A stretch of DNA of 40,038 nt from Pseudomonadota bacterium. GTDB taxonomy: Bacteria > Pseudomonadota > Gammaproteobacteria > Burkholderiales > Thiobacillaceae. Made by a program: the position numbers and the translations under genes. Numbering within the stretch: position 1 is the first letter of the stretch; each line of letters starts with the position of its first letter. The stretch is from positions 1 through 40,038 of the forward strand of contig JAJZSR010000006.1 of NCBI GenBank assembly GCA_021849595.1, written 5' to 3'. Under the pieces are notes generated by a model. The model was not told the DNA's origin. It searched no databases and was given only the letters and a program-made list of their open reading frames with translations. Below, piece after piece: positions 25,930 through 33,831 of the stretch.

Positions 25930-26289
25930 TCAGGCGGCGGCAACGCCGTGCTCGGCAAGGAATTCGCGCACGAAATGTTCCGGCTTGGCGCTGTGGAAAC
26001 GGGCCTTCTCTTCGCCGTCCTTGAACAGCAGCACGGTGGGAAAGCCACGCATGCCGTAGCGGCCCGCCAGCTTCATGTTGTGGCCTTCGTCGACCTCGAC
26101 CTTGGCCAGCAGGAAGCCGCCGCCGTAGGCGTGCACGACGCGCTCCAATATGGGGGTGAGCATGGTGCAGGGCGGACACCAGTCCGCCCAGAAATCCACC
26201 AGCACGGGAATATGGCGCGAGGCCTCGATGACCTGGGTCTCGAAATCCTCGACGCCGGTTTCGAAAATGTAGCTTTCAGGTTTTTTCAT
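25930..26289 (-). CDS. thioredoxin-family protein with CPPC active site
   Basis: The product is 119 aa, a single cytoplasmic thioredoxin domain without signal peptide. The active site is Cys38-Pro-Pro-Cys41 (FWADWCPPCTMLTPILE) rather than the classical CGPC, and the cis-Pro loop is RGFPTVLLFKDG. It resembles the N-terminal domain of YbbN/CnoX but lacks that protein's TPR part. Its ATG overlaps the mtfA stop (ATGA). Confidence 0.88.
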   Translation of the reverse strand: MKKPESYIFETGVEDFETQVIEASRHIPVLVDFWADWCPPCTMLTPILERVVHAYGGGFLLAKVEVDEGHNMKLAGRYGMRGFPTVLLFKDGEEKARFHSAKPEHFVREFLAEHGVAAA

Positions 26290-27068
26290 GGAAATGCTTG
26301 GGTCGAACGGGCCAGGGGATCCTGGCGGTAAAAAAGCCGCAGTTGCTCGTACACAGGCGGGTAAATCTGCGCCAGTATAGCCGGGCGCAAAAAAAATACC
26401 TCGCTCAGCACGGCGAAGAATTCGGCGGGGGACTCGGCCGCATAGGCATCGATAGCGCCTTCCAGTCCCAGGTCCGCGCGGCGGCAGAAGTTGTCGTAGG
26501 CCACGGAAAAGGTGTCCGCCCAGGCTGCGACGCGCATGTCCGCATGCAGCGGCGGCAGACCGTTGGCGCTGCCGTCGAGCATGTCCAGCTTGTGGGCGAA
26601 TTCGTGGATCACGACATTCGCTTCGTCCCCGGCACGCCCGGCCACGTCGGCCGCGGAAAAAATCAGCGGTCCACCCTGCCAGGCCTCGCCCAGATGTGGG
26701 TAGCGGGTTTCATGCACCACCCCGGCCTCATCCGTGTAGCTGCGCTGCGGAACGAAGGCGTCCGGATAGATGACGATCTCGCGCCAGCCGCGGTACCACG
26801 TAAGCCCCAGATTCAAGACCAGCAGACAACCCTGGGCCGCGATGCGCTGCACGATGCGTTCGGTCAGCACCAAGCCTTGCACCGCGCTGAATTGCTTGGC
26901 GGCGATAAAGCGCGCCGTCAGTTCTTGCAGGCGTTGCGCGTCGCCGGCGTTCAGAGGCGCAAACAGCGGCAGGGCCAGGGTCGCACGCCATTCGGCCGCG
27001 TCCAGGGGGTAGACCGCCGGAATGCCGGACAGCCATTTCCTCAGCCCGTCCCAGCCGCCGAATTTCAG
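26286..27068 (-). CDS. mtfA: MtfA-family zinc peptidase, apparent CTG start
   Basis: The product is 260 aa (E. coli MtfA about 265). The zinc site is HEFAHKLDML, with AESPAEFFAVLSEVFF and the YPPVYEQLRLFYRQDPL end of the family. E. coli MtfA binds the repressor Mlc and has aminopeptidase activity. No ATG, GTG or TTG lies in frame before a GTG at 26882 that would delete about 60 conserved residues. Reading on upstream gives LPLFAPLNAGDAQRLQELTARFIAAKQF, which aligns with the normal N-terminal region. The CTG at 27068-27066 overlaps the rmuC stop as CTGA, has a purine-rich GAGGGCGAG upstream, and gives the family length. CTG at 27044 is an alternative. Confidence 0.8.
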   Translation of the reverse strand: MKFGGWDGLRKWLSGIPAVYPLDAAEWRATLALPLFAPLNAGDAQRLQELTARFIAAKQFSAVQGLVLTERIVQRIAAQGCLLVLNLGLTWYRGWREIVIYPDAFVPQRSYTDEAGVVHETRYPHLGEAWQGGPLIFSAADVAGRAGDEANVVIHEFAHKLDMLDGSANGLPPLHADMRVAAWADTFSVAYDNFCRRADLGLEGAIDAYAAESPAEFFAVLSEVFFLRPAILAQIYPPVYEQLRLFYRQDPLARSTQAFP

Positions 27069-28396
27069 GGCTCGCCCTCGGGCAGCAACTCCGGCCCCTG
27101 GCGCAGGTGCTCCAAATCCACGCGCTCGATCTGGGCAAAGCGGCGGCTGATCTTGAGGCTGGTGGTATGCACTTCCTGAGCGTCCTCGTTAGCCTGGCGG
27201 ATATGGCCGGCGAGCTTTTTCATGCGTTCGTCGAAGCGGCCGAATTCCTTGCCAAGGCGCGCCAACTCTTCCTTGATGATGTGCACTTGGCGGCGCGTCT
27301 CCACGTCCTTGATGACGGCGCGCGCGGTGTTGAGCACCGCCATCAGGGTGGTGGGCGAGACCAGCCAGACACGCCGCGACAGGGCATATTCGACCAGATC
27401 GGGGTGGTAAGCGTGGATTTCCGCAAACACCGCCTCGGCCGGCAGAAACATCACCGCACCGTCGCTGGTGACCCCTTCGATGATGTATTTCGCCGCGATG
27501 TCGTCCACGTGTTTCTTCACATCCGCCTTGAACGCGCGCTGGGCCTGCAGGCGGTCGGATTCGGCCGTTTCGCGCTCGAACATGCGGTTGAAGTTTTCCA
27601 GGGGAAACTTGGAATCGACCGCCACCTGCCCGGTCGGCTCGGGCAGCCTGAGCAAGCAGTCCACGCGGCTGCCGTTCTCCAGCGTGACCTGGAAATCATA
27701 GGCGGTGGGCGGCAGCAGATTGCGCACCAGGGCCTCGAGCTGCACTTCGCCGAAAGCGCCGCGGCTGCGCTTGTCGCCCAGAATTTCCTGCAGCGTCACG
27801 ACATTGCTGGTGAGGCCGTCGATCTTCTTCTGCGCCTCGTCTATGGTGGCCAGCCGCTCCATGACGCGAGCGAAGGTGTCGTTGGTGTTCTTGAAGCCCT
27901 CGTCCAGGCGCTCGGCCACCTTGCCGGAAATGTCCGCCAGGCGGGCTTCCACGCCCTGGGCAAGCTTTTCCACGGCCGCGCTCAGCTGCGCCCCGACCTT
28001 GTGCAGGCTGTCCGCCAGCTGGGCGCGCTCGGCGCGCGCCTGCTCCATGAGGTTGTGCTGCAAGCCTTCCGAGAATTCCCGCATCAGGGCCTGTTGCGCC
28101 TCACGGCTTTGCGCTAGCTGCGCGCTATGCGCCTCCTTGAGCGCTGCCAGCTCGGCGCGCGTGGCGGTAAGTTCCTGCGACACCGCGCCGCGCAGGCGCT
28201 CGCCATGTTCCTGCAGGGCGCTGAAGGTGCGCTCCGCCTGGCGCGCCAGGCCCTCGTGGAGGTCATTGAGCATGGCGCGGTGGCGCGCCTCCTGGCCGCC
28301 TTCCAGGGCCGCGGGCAGGCGCACCAGGCGCAACAGCAGCCAGACGAGCAGGGCCAGATTGGCTGTTCCCAGCAGGGCGATCAGGGTGTAGGACAT
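27065..28396 (-). CDS. rmuC: RmuC-family DNA recombination protein
   Basis: The product is 443 aa. A single N-terminal membrane helix (about 5-25) is followed by a long coiled coil (roughly 30-190, rich in Ala, Glu, Gln and Leu) and the nuclease-like RmuC domain with LGDKRSRGAFGEVQLEALVRNLLPP, VDSKFPLENFNRM and the LVSPTTLMAVLNTA box. RmuC limits inversions at short inverted repeats. It heads an operon and is divergent from the Nramp gene. Confidence 0.94.
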   Translation of the reverse strand: MSYTLIALLGTANLALLVWLLLRLVRLPAALEGGQEARHRAMLNDLHEGLARQAERTFSALQEHGERLRGAVSQELTATRAELAALKEAHSAQLAQSREAQQALMREFSEGLQHNLMEQARAERAQLADSLHKVGAQLSAAVEKLAQGVEARLADISGKVAERLDEGFKNTNDTFARVMERLATIDEAQKKIDGLTSNVVTLQEILGDKRSRGAFGEVQLEALVRNLLPPTAYDFQVTLENGSRVDCLLRLPEPTGQVAVDSKFPLENFNRMFERETAESDRLQAQRAFKADVKKHVDDIAAKYIIEGVTSDGAVMFLPAEAVFAEIHAYHPDLVEYALSRRVWLVSPTTLMAVLNTARAVIKDVETRRQVHIIKEELARLGKEFGRFDERMKKLAGHIRQANEDAQEVHTTSLKISRRFAQIERVDLEHLRQGPELLPEGEP

Positions 28397-28449
28397 GATG
28401 GCGGCATTATCCCGGAAAGCATCCCGGCCCGGGGCAACGGCGCGCGCCC

Positions 28450-28472
28450 ATACTTAAGCTTAACGTAAGTAT
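28450..28472. promoter_or_regulatory. inverted repeat between rmuC and the Nramp gene
   Basis: ATACTTA (28450-28456) and TAAGTAT (28466-28472) form perfect 7-bp arms around a 9-nt spacer, and the 10-bp palindrome TTAAGCTTAA (28454-28463) is nested inside. It lies in the divergent region about 95 nt before the Nramp start and 54 nt before rmuC. It looks like an operator, but I cannot name the protein. Confidence 0.4.
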
Positions 28473-28527
28473 TTGTCTGGCAAAGAAAATTTTTAGCAAC
28501 CCTGGTGAACCACCGGCCGAACCCCTG

Positions 28528-28547
28528 TACAATAAGAATAATTCTCA
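28528..28547 (+). promoter_or_regulatory. candidate -10 box with overlapping Fur-type box before the Nramp gene
   Basis: TACAAT at 28528-28533 is a good -10 candidate. TAAGAAT-A-ATTCTCA at 28533-28547 matches the 7-1-7 Fur consensus TGATAAT-n-ATTATCA at 11 of 14 positions and overlaps the -10 element. Binding there by a metal-responsive repressor would block transcription, which suits a divalent metal transporter 20 nt downstream. Confidence 0.55.
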
Positions 28548-28566
28548 ATAACCGTTCGCGCCCCAC

Positions 28567-29823
28567 ATGGATACGACCTCTGTTTACCCGGCCCCCTTGC
28601 CGCTCAAGCGCCGCCAGGTCTTTCTTGCCGTGCTGGGCCCTGGCCTGGTGGTCATGCTGGCGGACACGGATGTGGGCAGCATCATCACCGCCGCGCAAAG
28701 CGGCGCGCAATGGAATTACCATCTGCTGCTCCTGCAACTGATCCTGGTCCCCATCCTGTACGTGGTGCAGGAACTCACCGTGCGCCTGGGCATATTCACC
28801 GGCAAGGGGCATGGCGAGCTGATCCGTGAAACCTTCGGCCAGGGCTGGGCCTGGCTTTCGGTGAGTGGTCTGGCGGTGGCCACCATGGGCGCGCTCATCA
28901 CCGAATTCACCGGCGTGGTGGGGGTGGGCGAACTCTTCGGCCTGCCGCGGATTTTTAGCCTGGGCGCCGCGGCGCTGCTCCTGCTCGCCATCGTGTGGAC
29001 GGGCTCCTACCGCCGGGTGGAGCGCGTCGCCATTCTGCTGGGCCTGTTCGAGTTCGCGTTCTTCTGGGTCGCCTACCAGTCCCACCCGCAGGCCCATGAA
29101 CTCATCGGCGGCAGCCTGCACATGCCGCTGGACCAACCCGCTTACCTCTATCTGGTGGCGGCCAACATCGGCGCGGTCATCATGCCCTGGATGATTTTCT
29201 ACCAGCAGTCGGCGGTGGCGGATAAGGACCTGCGGCCCGAGCATTACCGCGACGCGCGCTGGGACACCGCGATCGGCGCCCTGCTCACCCAGTTGGTGAT
29301 GGCCGCCGTGCTCGTGGCCTGCGCCGCCACCCTGGGCCGCCACCGCGCCAACGCGCCGCTCGACAACGTAGCCGACATCTCCCAGGCACTGACCCACTTC
29401 CTCGGCCCCGATCTGGGCCGCCTGCTGTTCGGCCTGGGCATCTTGGGCGCCGCCCTGGTGGCAGCCATCGTCGTGTCCCTGGCGGCGGCCTGGGGCTTCG
29501 GCGAAGTCACCGGCTACAAGCATTCGCTGGAGCACCACCCCCTGGAAGCGCCCTGGTTTTATCTCGTCTACACCCTGGGGGTCGCGGGCGGCGCGGCCGT
29601 AGTTTATTTCGTCCCCAATCTGGTCGCGCTGTCCCTGGGCGTGGAAGTCATGAATGCCCTCATGCTGCCCCTGGTGCTGGGCTTTCTGGTCGCCCTGGCC
29701 GTCAAGGCCCTGCCCGCCGAGCATCGCCTGCGCGGGCCCTACTTTGCTCTCGTGCTGGGGGTGTGCTGCCTGACCGCCGGGCTGGGGGTGTATGGGGGGC
29801 TCAGCGGTACGGGCCTGTTCTGA
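28567..29823 (+). CDS. Nramp-family divalent metal transporter, divergent metal site
   Basis: The product is 418 aa with about 11 membrane helices. The family start GPGLVVMLADTDVGSIITAAQSGAQ aligns with the canonical helix 1, but the metal-binding DPGN is Asp35-Val-Gly-Ser38. Helix 6 has GAVIMPWMIFYQQSA, with Met206-Pro-Trp208 in place of MPH. Asp and Met ligands are kept, while Asn and His are replaced. Classical members import Mn2+ or Fe2+ with protons. The substitutions leave the substrate open; aluminium- or magnesium-type relatives also differ at these sites. A Fur-like box precedes it. It converges on yceI with a 22-nt gap. Confidence 0.85.
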   Translation: MDTTSVYPAPLPLKRRQVFLAVLGPGLVVMLADTDVGSIITAAQSGAQWNYHLLLLQLILVPILYVVQELTVRLGIFTGKGHGELIRETFGQGWAWLSVSGLAVATMGALITEFTGVVGVGELFGLPRIFSLGAAALLLLAIVWTGSYRRVERVAILLGLFEFAFFWVAYQSHPQAHELIGGSLHMPLDQPAYLYLVAANIGAVIMPWMIFYQQSAVADKDLRPEHYRDARWDTAIGALLTQLVMAAVLVACAATLGRHRANAPLDNVADISQALTHFLGPDLGRLLFGLGILGAALVAAIVVSLAAAWGFGEVTGYKHSLEHHPLEAPWFYLVYTLGVAGGAAVVYFVPNLVALSLGVEVMNALMLPLVLGFLVALAVKALPAEHRLRGPYFALVLGVCCLTAGLGVYGGLSGTGLF

Positions 29824-29845
29824 ACCCGCCCGCGCGGTGCAAGGG

Positions 29846-30415
29846 CTATTGGGCGCTGTCCTCGACGGCGTCGGTGTTGATGATGAGCCTGACTTTGTCC
29901 GGAATCACCGGCAGATAGGCCTTCATGCCGAAGTCGGAGCGCTTGAGCCGGCCCATGGCATCAAATCCGCATACTTCTTTTTTCAGAATGGAGCTGATGC
30001 CGCAATGGATGCGCGTGACTTGCAGCGTCACCGGGCGGGTAACGCCATGCAGGGTGAGGTCGCCTTCCACCGTAGCGCGGTCCCGGCCATGGTAAATCAC
30101 CTTGGTGGACTTGTAGGTCATAGTGGGATACTTGGCGGCGTCGAAGAATAGCGGACTTTTGAGATCCTTGTCGCGTGTGGCGTCGCCGGTATCGAGCGAG
30201 TTCACATCTATGGTGGCCTCGACCGAACCCAGGCCTTTTTTGCGGTCCATGGTAATGGTGCCGGTGGTATGGTTGAACTGCCCATGCATCATGGAAAACA
30301 TAAGATGGCGAATATCGAACTGCGGAAAGGTGTGGGCCGGATCCATCGTGTAAGTGGCGGCCTGTGCAGAACCGGCAAAGACCAGGGCAAGCAGGGCGGC
30401 GGTAGCGATACGCAT
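29846..30415 (-). CDS. YceI-family periplasmic protein
   Basis: The product is 189 aa. The signal peptide MRIATAALLALVFAGSAQA precedes a lipocalin-like YceI beta-barrel: TYTMDPAHTFPQFDIRHLMFSMMHGQF, GSVEATIDVNSLDTGDATRDKDLKSPLFFDAAKYPTMTYKS and LTLHGVTRPVTLQV. The fold binds isoprenoid-type lipids in characterised members; the physiological role is uncertain. Two cysteines (HCGISSILKKEVCG) may form a disulfide. GAGGAG lies just upstream of the ATG. Confidence 0.93.
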   Translation of the reverse strand: MRIATAALLALVFAGSAQAATYTMDPAHTFPQFDIRHLMFSMMHGQFNHTTGTITMDRKKGLGSVEATIDVNSLDTGDATRDKDLKSPLFFDAAKYPTMTYKSTKVIYHGRDRATVEGDLTLHGVTRPVTLQVTRIHCGISSILKKEVCGFDAMGRLKRSDFGMKAYLPVIPDKVRLIINTDAVEDSAQ

Positions 30416-30592
30416 GGGGTCTCCTCGATATCAGGCGCGGCACGTGCCGCGGAAAACCAAGCATAGCCCAGGCGGGCGCAGGCCAACGGACGGCTTTTTC
30501 GAACGAGTTTTTCGGCGCGCCTGTCAACCGAAACACCGGGCGGCGCGTTTTGCCCTTGGTCTTCTGCCCCACTTCGTTAAGCCCAGATTATC

Positions 30593-31972
30593 ATGACCAC
30601 TCCCGCCGGCCTGCAGAAAAACGCCCTCGGCCTCACCGAGTCGACCATCATGGGCGTGGCCGGGACGGCACCGGTGTTTTCCATCGCCGCCACCAGCGCC
30701 ACCCTCATGGCCGGCGTCGGTGTGCTCGCCCCGGCGAGCCTCCTGTACTGCGGGCTGATCATGTTCGGCGTGACCTTCGCCTACATGTACCTCAACCGGC
30801 TGGACGCCAATGCCGGCGCGTCCTACGCTTGGGTCGGCGCGATCTTCAACCGCACCCTGGGCTTTCTGTCCGGATGGGCCTTGCTCGTGGCCTCGGCCGT
30901 GTTCATGGTGTCGGGCACCATTCCGGCCGCCACCGCGACCCTGGAGCTCATCGATCCGGCCCGCATCAACGATACCGGCACCGTCACCCTGGTCGCGGCG
31001 GGGTGGCTCGTCGCAGTCAGCGCCGTACTCATCAAGGGCATCAAGCTCACCAGCTATGTGCAGGTGGCCCTCACCATGGTGGAGCTGGCGATCCTGGTGG
31101 TCATCGTCGGCGCCGCGGTGATGAAGTTCTCCGGCCATCCCGCGCATCCTCTTTCCCTGGCGGATTTCAGTCTGACGCACTTCAGCCCCCATCTGTTCAC
31201 CCTGGGGGCGCTCACCGCGCTGTTCTTCTACTGGGGCTGGGACGTCACCGTGAATCTCAACGAGGAAACGCGCGACGGCGGCTGGATCGCCGGGCTGGGC
31301 TCGCTGTTGGCCATGCTGATCATCATCGCGCTGTTCATCCTGTTCGCCATGGCGACGCTGATGGTCCTGACCGACAGCGAAATCCAGGCCGCCAATGCCA
31401 ACGTGGTATTCGCCATCGCCGAGAAACTATTTCCCAAGCCCTGGAGCTACATGGCGGTGCTGGCCGTGATGCTGAGCACCCTGGGCACGCTGGAGACATC
31501 CATCCTGCAATTCACCCGCACCATGTTCGCCCAGGGGCGCGACGCCATGCTGCACCCGCGCTACGCACGCCTGCATCCGTCATGGAACACGCCCTGGATC
31601 GCCACGCTGGCGATCGCCGTGTTCGGGCTGGTGCTGCTGTTCCTGGCCTCGTCCATTCCCAGCGTGAGCCAGATCATCCAGGATTCGGTGGATGCCATCG
31701 GCCTGCAGGCGGCGTTTTATTACGGGCTTGCTTGCTTCGCCTGCGTCTGGCATGTGTGGCGCACCCAGCCCAGGACGTCCTTCAACGTCGTGTTCTTGAT
31801 GCTATGGCCGCTGAGCTCGGCGCTGTTTCTGTGGTTTGTCGGGCTCTATAGCCTGCCGACCTTCAACCTCACGAGCGACATCGTTGCCGTCGGCGGCATC
31901 GTTCTGGGCCTCCTACCCTTCTGGCTCAACCGCAATGTCCGCCAAGCGCTCGAAGCCCAGGCAGACAAGTAG
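30593..31972 (+). CDS. APC-superfamily amino acid permease
   Basis: The product is 459 aa with about 12 membrane helices. GLTESTIMGVAGTAPVFSIAATSATLM is the unwound first helix of the APC fold, and YLNRLDANAGASYAWVGAIF is the second family box. FYWGWDVTVNLNEETRDGG marks helix 6. It most resembles amino acid/polyamine permeases; no substrate can be assigned. No strong ribosome binding site precedes the ATG. It ends 10 nt from the convergent Gly/His-rich protein gene. Confidence 0.9.
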   Translation: MTTPAGLQKNALGLTESTIMGVAGTAPVFSIAATSATLMAGVGVLAPASLLYCGLIMFGVTFAYMYLNRLDANAGASYAWVGAIFNRTLGFLSGWALLVASAVFMVSGTIPAATATLELIDPARINDTGTVTLVAAGWLVAVSAVLIKGIKLTSYVQVALTMVELAILVVIVGAAVMKFSGHPAHPLSLADFSLTHFSPHLFTLGALTALFFYWGWDVTVNLNEETRDGGWIAGLGSLLAMLIIIALFILFAMATLMVLTDSEIQAANANVVFAIAEKLFPKPWSYMAVLAVMLSTLGTLETSILQFTRTMFAQGRDAMLHPRYARLHPSWNTPWIATLAIAVFGLVLLFLASSIPSVSQIIQDSVDAIGLQAAFYYGLACFACVWHVWRTQPRTSFNVVFLMLWPLSSALFLWFVGLYSLPTFNLTSDIVAVGGIVLGLLPFWLNRNVRQALEAQADK

Positions 31973-31982
31973 CGCGGCCTCA

Positions 31983-32426
31983 TCAGGGGGCGTGATCGGC
32001 GCCCTCGCCGCCGTCCTCATGCCCGCCGCTGCCACCCTTGCCTTTGCCGCCTTCGTGGCCCTCTTCTTCGCCGCCGGGGGCGTGAAACACATTCGACTCC
32101 AGACTCTTGCTGCCGCCGCCATGGGACGACGAGCCCTTGTGGCCCATGTCTGAGGGCTGGTGGCCACCCGTGGCGCCGCTTCTGCCCTTGGTACCCTTGC
32201 CGCCCTTGGCGCCTTCATGCCCGCCCCCAGTTTCGTGGCCACCCCCGGTTTCGTGACTGCCGCCCCCGCCGCAGCCGCCGCACTCGTCCTTCGCCTGGGC
32301 GCTGGCTAGCGGATGCAGTGGAAGCAGCCCGAACTGCCCGAGGGCAATGGCGCCGCCAAACAAGAGCGCGGCGAACAACACGCCGTGCTTGCACCCGCGC
32401 GGGGCGGAAACGACTGTGGGCTTCAT
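31983..32426 (-). CDS. exported Gly/His-rich low-complexity protein
   Basis: The product is 147 aa. A signal peptide (about 1-43, ending PLASA) is followed by a CGGC motif (Cys49, Cys52) and low-complexity sequence rich in Gly, His, Lys and Glu, including HETGGG repeats at about 58-72. Histidines recur to the C-terminus (GHEGG, GGHEDGG, DHAP). This could bind metals or act as a flexible surface polymer. The ATG at 32426 has a strong GGAAAGGAAG before it. It lies downstream of the 374-aa secreted protein gene, behind a terminator. I do not recognise a characterised homologue. Confidence 0.75.
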   Translation of the reverse strand: MKPTVVSAPRGCKHGVLFAALLFGGAIALGQFGLLPLHPLASAQAKDECGGCGGGGSHETGGGHETGGGHEGAKGGKGTKGRSGATGGHQPSDMGHKGSSSHGGGSKSLESNVFHAPGGEEEGHEGGKGKGGSGGHEDGGEGADHAP

Positions 32427-32439
32427 GGGACTTCCTTTC

Positions 32440-32453
32440 CTGCGCATGCGCAG
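32440..32453. promoter_or_regulatory. 14-bp perfect palindrome in the leader of the Gly/His-rich gene
   Basis: CTGCGCATGCGCAG is a perfect palindrome lying between the terminator T-tract and the ribosome binding site of the gene at 31983-32426. It could be an operator or a short RNA hairpin that affects initiation. No regulator can be named. Confidence 0.3.
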
Positions 32454-32457
32454 TTGA

Positions 32458-32488
32458 CAAAAAAACGGAGGCCGCAAAAAGGCCTCCG
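32458..32488 (-). terminator. intrinsic terminator after the 374-aa secreted protein gene
   Basis: On the minus strand CGGAGGCC, loop TTTTTGC, GGCCTCCG is followed by a T-rich tract (complement of 32458-32465). The 8-bp stem is perfect. It separates the 374-aa gene from the 147-aa gene, so the latter depends on read-through or its own promoter. Confidence 0.75.
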
Positions 32489-32516
32489 CACCTGATTCCG
32501 CACGTGGGAATACCGG

Positions 32517-33641
32517 TCACTGGACAAATTGCAGCAGAGGCGTGTCGTGGATGAACAAGATCACGGCCCGGGCATCATCCACGGCCTGCGCGAAACCCGC
32601 AGCATTGGTCGTGGCCGTGGGCGCGGTCTTGAACACGGCATCGGCCAGTGTGGTTTCCGTCCATGTGACCGTGTTGTCCGCGTTCAGCGTGCCGACCTTG
32701 ACTTTCTCGTCATAGGTAGCGGTGCGGTCGTAGGTGAAGCTGCTGTAGTCGTAATAGGTCTTGCCGTCGTATTGAATCGTTCCCGTAATGCCCAGGATGG
32801 GATTCAGATATTCGACCGTGTCGAGGTTCACGCTACCGTATTTATCGGACGCAGCGCCCAGGAAAGCGGCGGCATTGGTCAGATTCAGGGTGATAGAACC
32901 GCTGGACGTGGGCAGCGTCAGCGTGCCGCCATTCTTCAGGATGGCCTGATAAAGGGCCAGGTTCTCCAGAGGGGAGTCGATGGTGGCCGTGGTGCCGTCG
33001 GACTTGGTATAAAGAATCCGGCCCGCTTCATCGAATTCCACCTTGGTCGCATCGAGTATGGTCTTTTCAGCTTCCGCCAGTTGCTGATCGATCACCTTGG
33101 TGGACGCGCGGCTTACGCTCAGGCGGCTGAACTCCACGGTCTGCGGCACAGCGCCGGTGGGAACCTCGCCTTCGGGAGTCAGATAGATGAGGCTGCCGTC
33201 CGCGGCGATGAGAATTTCGTGGCCGTAATCATCCAGCACGGGCGTGCCGTCGGGGTTGCGCAGGATCACGTAGAGATCGCCGTAGAGATCGCCCTTCTTG
33301 GTGCCGGCGGTGCCTGGCTTGGTGCCGCCGCCGGCCTTGCCGCCCTTCACACCAGCCCATTCCGGCCGGTCGGAATCGCTTTCCTCGCCGGGCCCGCCCT
33401 GGCCCTTCATCATGACGTCGCTCTTACCCTTGCCGCCTTTCTCCTGGCCGTGGCCGCCGGTGGAGCCGTGCTGGCCTTTGCTTGCCCCGGCCTTGGTGCC
33501 GCCCTCGCCCTCGGCAGCGTAGGCCTTGGCCACCAAACCGATGCTCAGGTAGTGCGACACCATCGGCGCAGACAGCAAGGCAAAGACCGCTACGCTTCCG
33601 GACGCGGCAAGCTTCTTCAGATTAAACGTCGCGCTTTTCAT
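32517..33641 (-). CDS. exported protein with Gly-rich linker and conserved C-terminal domain of unknown function
   Basis: The product is 374 aa. A long signal peptide (cleavage about residue 43, AKAYA) is followed by a Gly/Lys/His-rich disordered segment (about 44-115). The folded part starts at GDLYGDLYVILRNPDGTPVLDDYGHEI and includes VEFSRLSVSRASTKVIDQQLAEAEKTILDA and TIDSPLENLALYQAIL. I have an unverified recollection of these motifs in uncharacterised secreted proteins of other bacteria. There is no enzyme motif and only one type of low-complexity linker. AAGGGA precedes the ATG. It follows the barrel gene by 190 nt on the same strand and ends at a terminator. Confidence 0.8.
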   Translation of the reverse strand: MKSATFNLKKLAASGSVAVFALLSAPMVSHYLSIGLVAKAYAAEGEGGTKAGASKGQHGSTGGHGQEKGGKGKSDVMMKGQGGPGEESDSDRPEWAGVKGGKAGGGTKPGTAGTKKGDLYGDLYVILRNPDGTPVLDDYGHEILIAADGSLIYLTPEGEVPTGAVPQTVEFSRLSVSRASTKVIDQQLAEAEKTILDATKVEFDEAGRILYTKSDGTTATIDSPLENLALYQAILKNGGTLTLPTSSGSITLNLTNAAAFLGAASDKYGSVNLDTVEYLNPILGITGTIQYDGKTYYDYSSFTYDRTATYDEKVKVGTLNADNTVTWTETTLADAVFKTAPTATTNAAGFAQAVDDARAVILFIHDTPLLQFVQ

Positions 33642-33831
33642 AGGATTTCCCTTCGTAGATTTGAGATTGCGTACTCGCTGGCAAGTCCGACAAAAAACTT
33701 AAACCAACATTAAGACATTACGCACCTGGAAGAAAAGCATCATTGACAAATCGCAATCAACGATACTTTTTTATGTTAGACAAGAACAGCAAAAAATCTC
33801 TTTTTTGGATCCCTTGATGCGACCTCAGAAG

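Noticed and set aside
26286-26882. mtfA as a 198-aa gene starting at GTG 26882
   Set aside because: This would remove about 60 residues that align with the MtfA N-terminal region; the CTG start explains frame, length and coupling better.
28381-29724. Minus-strand frame of 447 codons opposite the Nramp gene
   Set aside because: Gln/Gly/His-rich shadow, no ribosome binding site or motif; the Nramp reading has continuous membrane helices.
33739-33760. TTGA...TCAA inverted repeat before the 374-aa gene as an FNR site
   Set aside because: The half-sites are separated by about 8-10 nt rather than 4, so it does not fit FNR; no other regulator can be argued.
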